Shown here piece by piece: positions 1 to 5,024 of a stretch of DNA of 5,024 bases. The translations under genes and the position numbers were made by a program. Source of the DNA: an uncultured Eubacteriales bacterium (GTDB lineage: Bacteria > Bacillota > Clostridia > Oscillospirales > Acutalibacteraceae); the NCBI GenBank assembly GCA_934630995.1, contig CAKTXU010000172.1:1-5024 (forward strand), written 5' to 3'. The notes beneath the pieces are model-generated. The model was not told the origin of the DNA, did not search any database, and worked only from the letters and a program-made list of their open reading frames with translations. Within the stretch, counting starts at the first letter, position 1, and each line of letters begins with the position of its first letter.

Positions 1-1
1 C

Positions 2-61
2 AATCCCTTCGCGGCGTCCTGCCGGAAGGCGGAAGTCAGGCGGGAATTTGAGAAGAAATAA
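2..61 (+). CDS. Possible C-terminal tail of an upstream gene (partial)
   Basis: Reading from base 2, nineteen codons run to a TAA stop at 59-61 and give a basic and acidic, Lys/Arg/Glu-rich tail ending REFEKK. This looks like an ordinary charged protein C-terminus and sits directly before a terminator hairpin that also has a T run on its + strand side, which implies a rightward transcript ending here. The product cannot be named from so few residues. The frame from base 1 also stops nearby (TGA 49-51), so the frame choice rests on composition and on the position of the stop 3 bases before the hairpin. Confidence 0.35.
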   Translation, partial: NPFAASCRKAEVRREFEKK

Positions 62-64
62 AAT

Positions 65-107
65 CGGCCGGACGGGGCGGTTAAAGGCGCCCCGTCCGGC
101 CGTTTTT
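65..107. terminator. Bidirectional intrinsic terminator between convergent genes
   Basis: Bases 65-79 and 88-102 form a perfect 15-bp GC-rich stem with an 8-base loop (80-87). On the + strand it is followed by five T (103-107). On the - strand it is followed by a T-rich tract (complement of 64 down to about 51). The - strand MerR gene ends at 106, so its stop codon touches the hairpin. The structure can therefore end both the leftward MerR transcript and a rightward transcript from the gene upstream. Stem quality and the T runs on both sides make the call firm. Confidence 0.9.
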
Positions 108-933
108 ATGGTTCCAGTGTGGTTTCCAGCAGCAGGCGGGTCACATAGCCTGCGGCATCCCGCTGCGCGATATCGGCGATGAGATACTCTTCATAAGCGT
201 ATTTCCCCAGGGGGACAGCGTGTTCGTCCGCATAAGCGAGCATCCGGCGGTAGGTGTCCGGAATCGTTTCATACGGGCCGGTATGGCGGGCACAGAGAAA
301 TCGGCCGGCCGGCCGCCTGGACAGCCGGGGACCGGCAGCCATCTCCTCGGTGCCGTCCAGATACACGAACAAGTGGGAAAAGTTCAGGTAATCCTGCCGC
401 TTCAGATTGTCGATGGTGATCATGTTGCCGACAAATTCCTGCATGGCCACGTGGTTTTCCCGGGAGAAGGCCACATATTGCTCCATAAAGGTGGCGAAGC
501 TCCTGTCGGTGGAATTTTCCATATCCTCGGAGAGCAGCAGCGCGGTTTCCGGACGGCTTTCCAGACGCACGTCCCCGCCCTCTTCCAGGGCGCCGGCGGT
601 CAGCCGCCGCATGTTGCTTACCGTCCGGCGGATATGGCGGAGCCGCTGAATTTCCCGTTCCAGCTCCCGATCTTTTTCCGCCAGTAGCTCCAGAAACAGC
701 GGCGGCGTCCGGTTTTGCAGATACACCTTGATATCCCGCAGGGACATGCCCAGGCTCTTGAGGGTGCGGATGACCACGAAGGTGTCGTATTGATGATAGG
801 AATAAAAGCGATAACCGTTATCCAGCCGAATCATGGGCTCAAACAGACCGATTTCCTCATAGTGGAAAAGCACGTGCTTCTCCACCCCGCAGATTTTCGC
901 AAATTCTCCGGTCGTCAGATATTTTTCCTGCAT
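106..933 (-). CDS. MerR-family transcriptional regulator with GyrI-like effector-binding domain (BmrR type)
   Basis: A 275-residue protein, close to the usual length of BmrR-type MerR activators. Residues about 5-72 form the winged helix-turn-helix: TTGEFAKICGV is the first helix pair, HYEEIGLF follows, the wing holds NGYRFYS (39-45), and LKSLGMSLRDI is the second helix pair. Residues about 82-113 are a charged helix fitting the antiparallel dimerisation coiled coil. Residues about 120-275 match a GyrI-like ligand domain, with ARHTGPYETIPDTYRRML (215-232) and YEEYLIADI (247-255); an acidic residue here (Glu248 or Glu249) is where BmrR-type proteins bind cationic drugs. Only two Cys (15 and 214) are present, with no metal-site pattern, so a metal sensor of the MerR/CueR kind is unlikely. 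The gene is divergent from the ABC exporter pair, and a MerR-type operator lies between them, so it most likely activates the exporter in response to a toxic compound and controls itself. The family is clear; the ligand is unknown. Confidence 0.93.
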   Translation of the reverse strand: MQEKYLTTGEFAKICGVEKHVLFHYEEIGLFEPMIRLDNGYRFYSYHQYDTFVVIRTLKSLGMSLRDIKVYLQNRTPPLFLELLAEKDRELEREIQRLRHIRRTVSNMRRLTAGALEEGGDVRLESRPETALLLSEDMENSTDRSFATFMEQYVAFSRENHVAMQEFVGNMITIDNLKRQDYLNFSHLFVYLDGTEEMAAGPRLSRRPAGRFLCARHTGPYETIPDTYRRMLAYADEHAVPLGKYAYEEYLIADIAQRDAAGYVTRLLLETTLEP

Positions 934-939
934 CGTCCG

Positions 940-947
940 CCCCTTCT
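940..947 (-). promoter_or_regulatory. Ribosome binding site of the MerR gene
   Basis: On the - strand AGAAGGGG ends 6 bases before the ATG at 933-931. This purine-rich site supports that ATG as the start. The protein then begins six residues before the TTGEFAK segment of the first helix, as usual for the family. Confidence 0.7.
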
Positions 948-971
948 TTCGCCTGCTTTTTAAAAAACCTC

Positions 972-1002
972 TTGACTATAAGGTTACCTTATATGCTATG
1001 CT
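972..1002 (+). promoter_or_regulatory. MerR-type promoter of the ABC exporter operon (19-bp spacer)
   Basis: TTGACT (972-977) is a 5/6 match to the -35 consensus and TATGCT (997-1002) a 4/6 match to the -10 consensus. They are separated by 19 bases (978-996) instead of the optimal 17. Promoters activated by MerR-family proteins characteristically have 19-20 bp spacers that the activator shortens by twisting the DNA. Transcription would begin near 1009, leaving a leader of about 66 bases before the first ABC gene. A second TATGCT at 992-997 gives only a 14-base spacer and is less likely. Confidence 0.8.
977..993. promoter_or_regulatory. Operator for the divergent MerR regulator
   Basis: TATAAGGT-T-ACCTTATA is a perfect inverted repeat with 8-bp arms (977-984 and 986-993) around a single central base. 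It lies inside the long spacer of the exporter promoter, the standard place for a MerR-family operator. It also covers the expected start point of the regulator's own leftward transcript, near 991. One site could therefore serve activation of the exporter and repression of the regulator. The binding protein is inferred from gene adjacency. Confidence 0.85.
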
Positions 1003-1026
1003 AATCGAACGCCCTGTATTTGTCAA
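998..1026 (-). promoter_or_regulatory. Promoter of the MerR gene, overlapping the exporter promoter
   Basis: On the - strand a perfect TTGACA (complement of 1021-1026) is followed after 17 bases by TAGCAT (complement of 998-1003), a 4/6 match to the -10 consensus. Its -10 box shares five base pairs with that of the rightward promoter, so the two promoters interleave and RNA polymerase could probably not occupy both at once. The start point would fall near 991, inside the dyad, which fits autoregulation. The predicted leader is about 58 bases. Confidence 0.65.
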
Positions 1027-1060
1027 GACAGGGAAAGCTCGGAGCGGGGGAATCCCCGGA

Positions 1061-1067
1061 AAGGAAG
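1061..1067 (+). promoter_or_regulatory. Ribosome binding site of the first ABC gene
   Basis: AAGGAAG ends 7 bases before the ATG at 1075. Just upstream a small hairpin is possible (CGGGG 1045-1049 with CCCCG 1054-1058, loop GAAT). It leaves the ribosome site free, so no translational control is claimed from it. Confidence 0.75.
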
Positions 1068-1074
1068 ACATTTC

Positions 1075-2796
1075 ATGCGGCTCATACTGCGGTATCTGAA
1101 AGCATATAAGGGCCTGGTGCTGCTGAACATCCTGTCGGTGTTCGGCTTCGCTCTGGTGGAGCTGGGGATTCCCTCCATCGTGGCCAAAATGATCGACGTC
1201 GGAGTGGCGGGGGAGGACGGCGGTTACCTGCTGCGTATGGGCGGCGTGATTGCCGTCATCTCGGTGGTCGGGGTGGCGGGCACCATCCTGCTGGGGTATT
1301 GCTGCGCCAAAATCTCCACCAGCATCACCCGGGATATCCGCAACGATATTTTCGCCAAAGCCCAGAGCTTTTCCCATACGGAATTCCACCGGTTCGGCAC
1401 TTCCTCCATGATTACCCGGACCAACAACGACGCCTTCCAAATTCAGATGTTTGTCAACGTCCTGCTGCGCACCGCCCTGCTGACCCCGGTGATGCTGGCG
1501 GTCAGCTTCGCCATGACCATCCGTACCTCGGTGCCGCTGTCCCTCATTATTCTGGCCACCATCCCGCTCATCGTTCTGGGGGTGCTGCTGGTGGGCAAGA
1601 TTTCCGGTCCTCTCAGCGAAAAGCAGCAGGGGGCTCTGGACACCCTCAACCGGATTTCCCGGGAAAACCTGAGCGGTATCCGGGTCATACGCGCCTTCGG
1701 AAACGATACGCATGAGCAGGCGCGCTTTGGGGAGGCCAACCAGGATTACACCGGCTATTCCAAACAGCTGATGTCCCTGACCCAGCCGGTCTTTTTCTTC
1801 CTGATGAATCTGGCGGCGCTGGCGATTTTCTGGGTGGCCAGCAACCAAATCGCCGCCTCCACCCTGCAGGTGGGGCAGCTGGTATCCTTTATGGAGTATC
1901 TCTTTCACGCCATGTTCTCCTTCATGCTGTTCTGTCTGGTGTTCATGATGTATCCCCGGGCGGCGGTCAGCGCCAAACGGATAAAGGCGGTGCTGGACAG
2001 CAAAAATGATATTGAAGACAAGACCTCCGGCCGCCGGACGGAGGGCGGGGTGCAGGCCTTGGCCTTCGAGCATGTGACCTTCGTCTATCCCGACGGGGAG
2101 GAGCCGGTGCTCAAGGACGTGTCCTTCCAGGTGAACCGGGGGGAAACCATTGCCTTTATCGGCAGCACCGGCTCGGGAAAAAGCACCCTCATCAACCTGC
2201 TGCCCCGGTTCTACGATGTCACCGAGGGCCGGATTACCCTGGACGGGACGGATATCCGGGACTATTCCCTGGAATCCCTGCGGGACGCCATCGGCTTCGT
2301 GCCGCAGAAGGCCATGCTTTTTTCCGGCACCATCGCGGAAAATCTGCGTTACGGGAAAAAAGATGCCTCGGAGGAGGAGCTGACCGCTGCCGCCAAAACC
2401 GCCCAGGCTTATGATTTCATCATGGAAAAGGGCGGCTTCGAGGAGCCGGTGACTGAAAACGCCACCAACCTGTCCGGCGGGCAGAAGCAGCGGCTGTGCA
2501 TTGCCCGGGCACTTATCCGCCATCCCTCCATCTATGTGTTCGACGATTCTTTTTCCGCTCTGGATTTTGCCACCGATGCCCGGCTGCGGCAAGCCCTCAA
2601 GGGGGAAACTAGGGATGCCATCGTGATGATTGTGGCCCAGCGGATTTCCAGCATCCTGGACGCCGACCATATCGTGGTGCTCAACGAAGGCCGGGTGGAA
2701 GGGATCGGCCGGCATCGGGAGCTGCTGCAAAGCTGCCCTGTCTATCACGAGATAGCCGTGTCTCAGCTCAGCGAGGAGGAACTGGCTCATGTCTAA
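1075..2796 (+). CDS. Heterodimeric ABC multidrug exporter, subunit with degenerate ATP site (BmrC/LmrC/TM287-like)
   Basis: A 573-residue half-transporter: an inner-membrane domain of six helices (about 13-40, 54-78, 127-149, 152-174, 239-260 and 268-293) followed by a nucleotide-binding domain from about 325. Visible motifs are the A-loop Tyr338, Walker A GSTGSGKS (363-370, Lys369), Q-loop Gln411, signature LSGGQ (466-470), Walker B IYVFD (486-490) and D-loop SALD (494-497). The position after the Walker B Asp is Asp491 instead of the catalytic Glu, and the switch position is Gln522 (AQR) instead of His. These are the changes known for the degenerate half of heterodimeric exporters such as BmrCD, LmrCD and TM287/288; its intact LSGGQ would complete the partner's active site. 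The gene has its own promoter and is translationally linked to the next gene by an 8-bp overlap. The likely role is ATP-driven export of drugs or other amphipathic compounds. The substrate cannot be read from sequence, and lipid or peptide export is possible. Confidence 0.94.
   Translation: MRLILRYLKAYKGLVLLNILSVFGFALVELGIPSIVAKMIDVGVAGEDGGYLLRMGGVIAVISVVGVAGTILLGYCCAKISTSITRDIRNDIFAKAQSFSHTEFHRFGTSSMITRTNNDAFQIQMFVNVLLRTALLTPVMLAVSFAMTIRTSVPLSLIILATIPLIVLGVLLVGKISGPLSEKQQGALDTLNRISRENLSGIRVIRAFGNDTHEQARFGEANQDYTGYSKQLMSLTQPVFFFLMNLAALAIFWVASNQIAASTLQVGQLVSFMEYLFHAMFSFMLFCLVFMMYPRAAVSAKRIKAVLDSKNDIEDKTSGRRTEGGVQALAFEHVTFVYPDGEEPVLKDVSFQVNRGETIAFIGSTGSGKSTLINLLPRFYDVTEGRITLDGTDIRDYSLESLRDAIGFVPQKAMLFSGTIAENLRYGKKDASEEELTAAAKTAQAYDFIMEKGGFEEPVTENATNLSGGQKQRLCIARALIRHPSIYVFDDSFSALDFATDARLRQALKGETRDAIVMIVAQRISSILDADHIVVLNEGRVEGIGRHRELLQSCPVYHEIAVSQLSEEELAHV
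2774..2779 (+). promoter_or_regulatory. Ribosome binding site of the second ABC gene, inside the first
   Basis: A perfect AGGAGG within the last codons of the first ABC gene ends 9 bases before the ATG at 2789. It fixes that ATG as the start and the 8-bp overlap (2789-2796) with the upstream stop codon. This arrangement favours coupled translation and near-equal amounts of the two subunits. Confidence 0.85.
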
Positions 2797-4585
2797 GCCG
2801 AACAAAAAGGGCGTGGGAAAGACGCTGCGCCTTCTGGGGCCCTTCATCGCTCCCTACAAAGCGGGACTGCTGGGCGCGCTCCTGATGCAGGTGCTCACCA
2901 TCGTGGCCATTGTCGTCGCGCCCAAGGTGGAGGGGATGATCACCACCCAGCTGGCCGCCGATGCCAAGGGTATTCTGGCGGGTTTCGAGGGGGCGGGGGT
3001 CCATTTCGACGTGATCCTCCGCATTCTGGCGGCGCTGGCCTGTATCTATGTGGGAAAGATGTTGTTTCAGTCGGTGGGGACAATTTTGCTCACCAACGCC
3101 ATTCAGCATTCCATGCGGGATATGCGGTCGGCTGTCCAGGCGAAAATCCGCCGCCTGCCGGTGCGGTATTTCGACACCCATCTCTACGGCGATGTCCTCA
3201 GCCGCATCACCAACGATGTGGATACCATTTCCAACGCCCTGCAGCAGACTCTGATGCAGGTTATCAGCGGGGTGTTGACCATCCTGCTGGCCCTGTCCAT
3301 GATGTTTGCCATCCGCTGGCAGCTGGCCCTGGGGGCGGTGCTGATCATTCCGCTGGGCCTGCTGGTGACCCGGGTGGTGGTAAAACTCAGCCAAAAGCGT
3401 TTCAAGGCGCAGCAGGACGCCCTGGGAAATCTCAACGGGGCCATCACCGAAATGTACACCGGCTTTAACGAGATACTGCTGTATAACCAGCAAGGGGAGG
3501 CGGTATCCCGCTTCAAGGGCCTCAACGACATCCTGCGCGGGCATGCCTTTTCCGCCCAGTTCATCTCCTCTCTGATGTCGCCGCTCATCTCCCTGGTCAC
3601 CTACCTCACCATAGGCGGCGTGGCGGTGGCGGGCGCATTTTTCGTCATCGGCGGCGGGATGAAGCTCGGGGATTTGCAGGCCTTCATCCGCTATATCTGG
3701 CAGGTAAACGACCCGGTTTCCCAGGTTTCGCAGAGGTCCTCCCAAATCCAGTCCGCCTTTGCCGCCATGAGCCGGGTGTCTGAAATCCTGGATGAGGAGG
3801 AGGAGAGGCCGGCGGAGATACCGGCGGCACTGCCGTCCCCCGTGCGGGGCGAGGTGACCTTCCGGCATGTCAGCTTCGGCTACGACCCGGGAAATCTGGT
3901 GATCAAGGACTTCGATCTGGCGGTGAAGAGCGGGCAGATGGTGGCCATCGTCGGACCCACCGGGGTGGGGAAGACCACCCTCATCAACCTGCTGCTCCGA
4001 TTCTACGACGTCACCGAGGGCGCCATTCTTGTGGACGGCGTGGATATCCGGGACTATGACCGGGAGGAGCTGCGGTCCCTTTTCGCCATGGTGCTGCAGG
4101 ATACCTGGCTTTTTTCCGGCACCATCTATGACAACCTGCGGTATGGGCGGCTGGACGCCCGGAAGGACGAGATCATAGAAGCGGCCAAGACCGCCAATGT
4201 CCACCACTTTATCCGCACCCTTCCCGACGGTTACAACATGGTCATCGACGAGGAGGGAGGAAACATATCCCAGGGAGAAAAGCAGCTGCTGACCATTGCC
4301 CGGGCACTCCTGAAAAACCCGCAGATACTGATACTGGACGAAGCGACCTCTTCGGTGGATACCCGGCTGGAGCGGATGCTCCAGGAAGCTATGTCCGCCG
4401 TCATGAGGGGACGAACAAGCTTCGTCATTGCCCATCGTCTGTCCACCATCCGCAACGCCGATCTCATCCTCGTGCTGCGGGAGGGCCGGATCGTCGAGCA
4501 GGGCACCCACGACGTGCTGATGGCGCGGCGGGGAGAATACGCCCGTCTTTATAATTCCCAGTTCGCGGACAGCGCGGAGGTATGA
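2789..4585 (+). CDS. Heterodimeric ABC multidrug exporter, subunit with catalytic Walker B (BmrD/LmrD/TM288-like)
   Basis: A 598-residue half-transporter with six predicted membrane helices (about 23-45, 75-103, 154-174, 177-200, 262-287 and 292-312). A short acidic linker (DEEEE, 335-339) leads to a nucleotide-binding domain from about 350. It has A-loop Tyr365, Walker A GPTGVGKT (389-396, Lys395), Q-loop Gln437, Walker B ILILD (513-517) with the catalytic Glu518, D-loop SSVD (521-524) and switch His549. The signature is ISQGE (493-497) in place of LSGGQ; this motif faces the defective Walker site of the partner, so the pair would have one consensus and one degenerate ATP site. The N-terminus is about 10 residues longer than that of the first subunit, and the first extracytoplasmic segment (about 46-74) is longer, as often in the BmrD/LmrD half. 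It is co-transcribed with the preceding gene and followed by a terminator. The pairing is firm; the transported compound is unknown. Confidence 0.95.
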   Translation: MSKPNKKGVGKTLRLLGPFIAPYKAGLLGALLMQVLTIVAIVVAPKVEGMITTQLAADAKGILAGFEGAGVHFDVILRILAALACIYVGKMLFQSVGTILLTNAIQHSMRDMRSAVQAKIRRLPVRYFDTHLYGDVLSRITNDVDTISNALQQTLMQVISGVLTILLALSMMFAIRWQLALGAVLIIPLGLLVTRVVVKLSQKRFKAQQDALGNLNGAITEMYTGFNEILLYNQQGEAVSRFKGLNDILRGHAFSAQFISSLMSPLISLVTYLTIGGVAVAGAFFVIGGGMKLGDLQAFIRYIWQVNDPVSQVSQRSSQIQSAFAAMSRVSEILDEEEERPAEIPAALPSPVRGEVTFRHVSFGYDPGNLVIKDFDLAVKSGQMVAIVGPTGVGKTTLINLLLRFYDVTEGAILVDGVDIRDYDREELRSLFAMVLQDTWLFSGTIYDNLRYGRLDARKDEIIEAAKTANVHHFIRTLPDGYNMVIDEEGGNISQGEKQLLTIARALLKNPQILILDEATSSVDTRLERMLQEAMSAVMRGRTSFVIAHRLSTIRNADLILVLREGRIVEQGTHDVLMARRGEYARLYNSQFADSAEV

Positions 4586-4587
4586 GT

Positions 4588-4599
4588 GCAGGCGCCTGC
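4588..4599. repeat. 12-bp perfect palindrome just after the exporter operon
   Basis: GCAGGCGCCTGC is its own reverse complement and begins 3 bases after the stop codon. It is followed by GGCTTTTCTGT. As RNA it could fold only to a 4-bp stem with a GCGC loop, so it may be a weak first terminator or a chance feature ahead of the stronger hairpin downstream. Confidence 0.4.
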
Positions 4600-4617
4600 G
4601 GCTTTTCTGTAGGCTGA

Positions 4618-4647
4618 GGCCCGGAACGGTATCGTTCCGGGCCGTTT
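4618..4647 (+). terminator. Intrinsic terminator of the ABC exporter operon
   Basis: GGCCCGGAACG (4618-4628) pairs perfectly with CGTTCCGGGCC (4633-4643) around a GTAT loop, giving an 11-bp GC-rich stem. It is followed by GTTTCATCTTG. The T tract is short and interrupted, so termination may be incomplete, but the position 33 bases after the exporter stop and before a new promoter supports the call. Confidence 0.78.
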
Positions 4648-4651
4648 CATC

Positions 4652-4680
4652 TTGCCAAAACCGGCAAACTGTGGTATGCT
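4652..4680 (+). promoter_or_regulatory. Extended -10 promoter of the MarR gene
   Basis: TTGCCA (4652-4657) and TATGCT (4675-4680) are separated by exactly 17 bases. The -10 box is preceded by TGG, an extended -10 element. The start point would fall near 4687, just upstream of the GTTGCG/CGCAAC dyad. A smaller repeat, TTGCC...GGCAA (4652-4656 and 4663-4667), overlaps the -35 box and may be incidental. Confidence 0.75.
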
Positions 4681-4692
4681 ATTCTCAATTTA

Positions 4693-4706
4693 GTTGCGCA
4701 CGCAAC
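4693..4706. promoter_or_regulatory. Probable MarR operator
   Basis: GTTGCG-CA-CGCAAC is a perfect inverted repeat with 6-bp arms and a 2-base centre. It lies between the predicted transcription start and the ribosome site of the MarR gene. A dyad of this size at this place fits a MarR dimer that blocks its own transcription. That the adjacent gene product binds it is inference. Confidence 0.65.
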
Positions 4707-4711
4707 CAGTT

Positions 4712-4716
4712 GGAGG
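4712..4716 (+). promoter_or_regulatory. Ribosome binding site that selects a TTG start
   Basis: GGAGG ends 9 bases before TTG at 4726, good spacing for initiation. The first in-frame ATG (4738) would be 21 bases away, too far. The ATG at 4719 is only 2 bases away, out of frame, and soon reaches a stop. Confidence 0.7.
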
Positions 4717-4725
4717 CGATGGGAT

Positions 4726-5024
4726 TTGTCGAGCCTGATGGCGTCCATCAAATGCATTTCCCGCTGCTCGACCCTGTACCGGGCCGAGGCGCTGGAGCGG
4801 GAGGGCCTGGGCGGCTACCAGCAGACCTATCTGCTGAAAATCTGTGAAAATCCCGGCATCACCCAGGAGGAACTGGCCCGGATGATTTATGTAAACAAAA
4901 GCAACGTCGCCCGCGGGGTGGCGGCGCTGGAGGAGGAAGGCTTCATCCGGCGCGTACCCGGAGAGACGGATCGGCGGCAGCTGCGGGTCTATCCCACCGA
5001 CAAGGGAAGGCGGTTGTATCCGGA
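4726..5024 (+). CDS. MarR-family transcriptional regulator (partial, 3' end outside window)
   Basis: The first 99 codons are visible, read from TTG at 4726; an ATG at 4738 is the alternative start. The product opens with a helix (MASIKCISRCSTLYRAEAL) of the dimerisation region. Next comes YQQTYLLKICENPGITQEELARMI (31-54), and a recognition helix in NKSNVARGVAALEEEGFI (58-75). The wing is RRVPGETDRRQLRVYPTDKG, with the Asp-Arg turn (82-83) typical of MarR proteins. The C-terminal dimerisation helices lie beyond the window, where about 40-60 more residues are expected. The gene has its own promoter and a dyad operator and is separated from the exporter operon by a terminator. It is therefore probably the first gene of a separate, self-repressed unit; in Clostridia such MarR genes often precede further ABC exporter genes, but none is visible here. 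Confidence 0.9.
   Translation, partial: MSSLMASIKCISRCSTLYRAEALEREGLGGYQQTYLLKICENPGITQEELARMIYVNKSNVARGVAALEEEGFIRRVPGETDRRQLRVYPTDKGRRLYP

Noticed and set aside
220..687. A 155-codon + strand frame across the MerR gene
   Set aside because: It is antisense to clear helix-turn-helix and GyrI-like coding sequence and has no family features of its own.
1021..1030. TGTC-AA-GACA inverted repeat, considered as a second operator
   Set aside because: Four-base arms are expected by chance, and the bases are accounted for by the - strand -35 box TTGACA.
1045..1058. Small hairpin CGGGG-GAAT-CCCCG in the exporter leader, considered as a riboswitch or attenuator
   Set aside because: Only five base pairs, no T run, no competing structure that covers the ribosome site, and the 66-base leader is too short for a typical riboswitch.
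976..2847. A 623-codon open frame on the - strand opposite the first ABC gene
   Set aside because: Its translation is rich in Gly, His, Gln and Pro and shows no domain, while the + strand frame holds every ABC motif. Its start also lies within the second ABC gene. It is a shadow of a GC-rich gene.
2768..4510. A 580-codon open frame on the - strand opposite the second ABC gene
   Set aside because: It has the same low-complexity His/Gln/Gly-rich composition, no recognisable family, and lies wholly opposite a gene with complete motifs.
1..5024. Search for CRISPR arrays, insertion sequences, attachment sites, tRNA or rRNA genes
   Set aside because: No spaced direct repeats, transposase motifs, terminal inverted repeats or RNA-gene signatures were seen. 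All stretches without a gene are shorter than 150 bases and are explained by promoters, operators and terminators.

Overview
The window is a compact multidrug-exporter locus. GC content is high in the genes, Shine-Dalgarno sites are strong, and the intergenic regions hold sigma-A type promoters. The protein families (MerR/GyrI-like regulator, heterodimeric ABC exporter, MarR regulator) also fit a Gram-positive, GC-rich member of the Clostridia, such as an Oscillospiraceae-type gut bacterium. That assignment is inference from style; no taxonomic marker is present.

Layout. Bases 1-61 probably hold the last codons of a + strand gene. A 15-bp perfect hairpin (65-102) flanked by T-rich runs on both sides then acts as a shared terminator for that gene and for the convergent MerR-family gene (106-933, - strand). 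Between the MerR gene and the exporter genes lies a 141-bp divergent control region. It carries a + strand promoter with the 19-bp spacer typical of MerR targets, a perfect 8-bp dyad inside that spacer, and a - strand promoter whose -10 box overlaps that of the + strand promoter.

The + strand then carries two half-transporter ABC genes, 1075-2796 and 2789-4585, overlapping by 8 bp. The first has an Asp in place of the catalytic Glu and a Gln in place of the switch His but keeps a canonical LSGGQ signature. The second has a canonical Walker B/switch His but a changed signature (ISQGE). These complementary defects are the signature of a heterodimeric exporter of the BmrCD/LmrCD/TM287-288 type, with one degenerate and one consensus ATP site. 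The operon ends at a hairpin at 4618-4643.

From about 4652 a new transcription unit starts: an extended -10 promoter, a GTTGCG/CGCAAC dyad, a strong ribosome site and the first 99 codons of a MarR-family regulator starting at TTG. It runs off the window and probably heads another regulated operon.

How the parts work together (inference): the MerR protein binds the dyad, senses a hydrophobic or cationic ligand through its GyrI-like domain and realigns the long-spacer promoter, turning on the exporter while controlling its own gene. The MarR protein probably represses its own promoter. Nothing here looks like a wholly new system. The points worth attention are the control region, the asymmetric ATP sites and the side-by-side MerR and MarR units.
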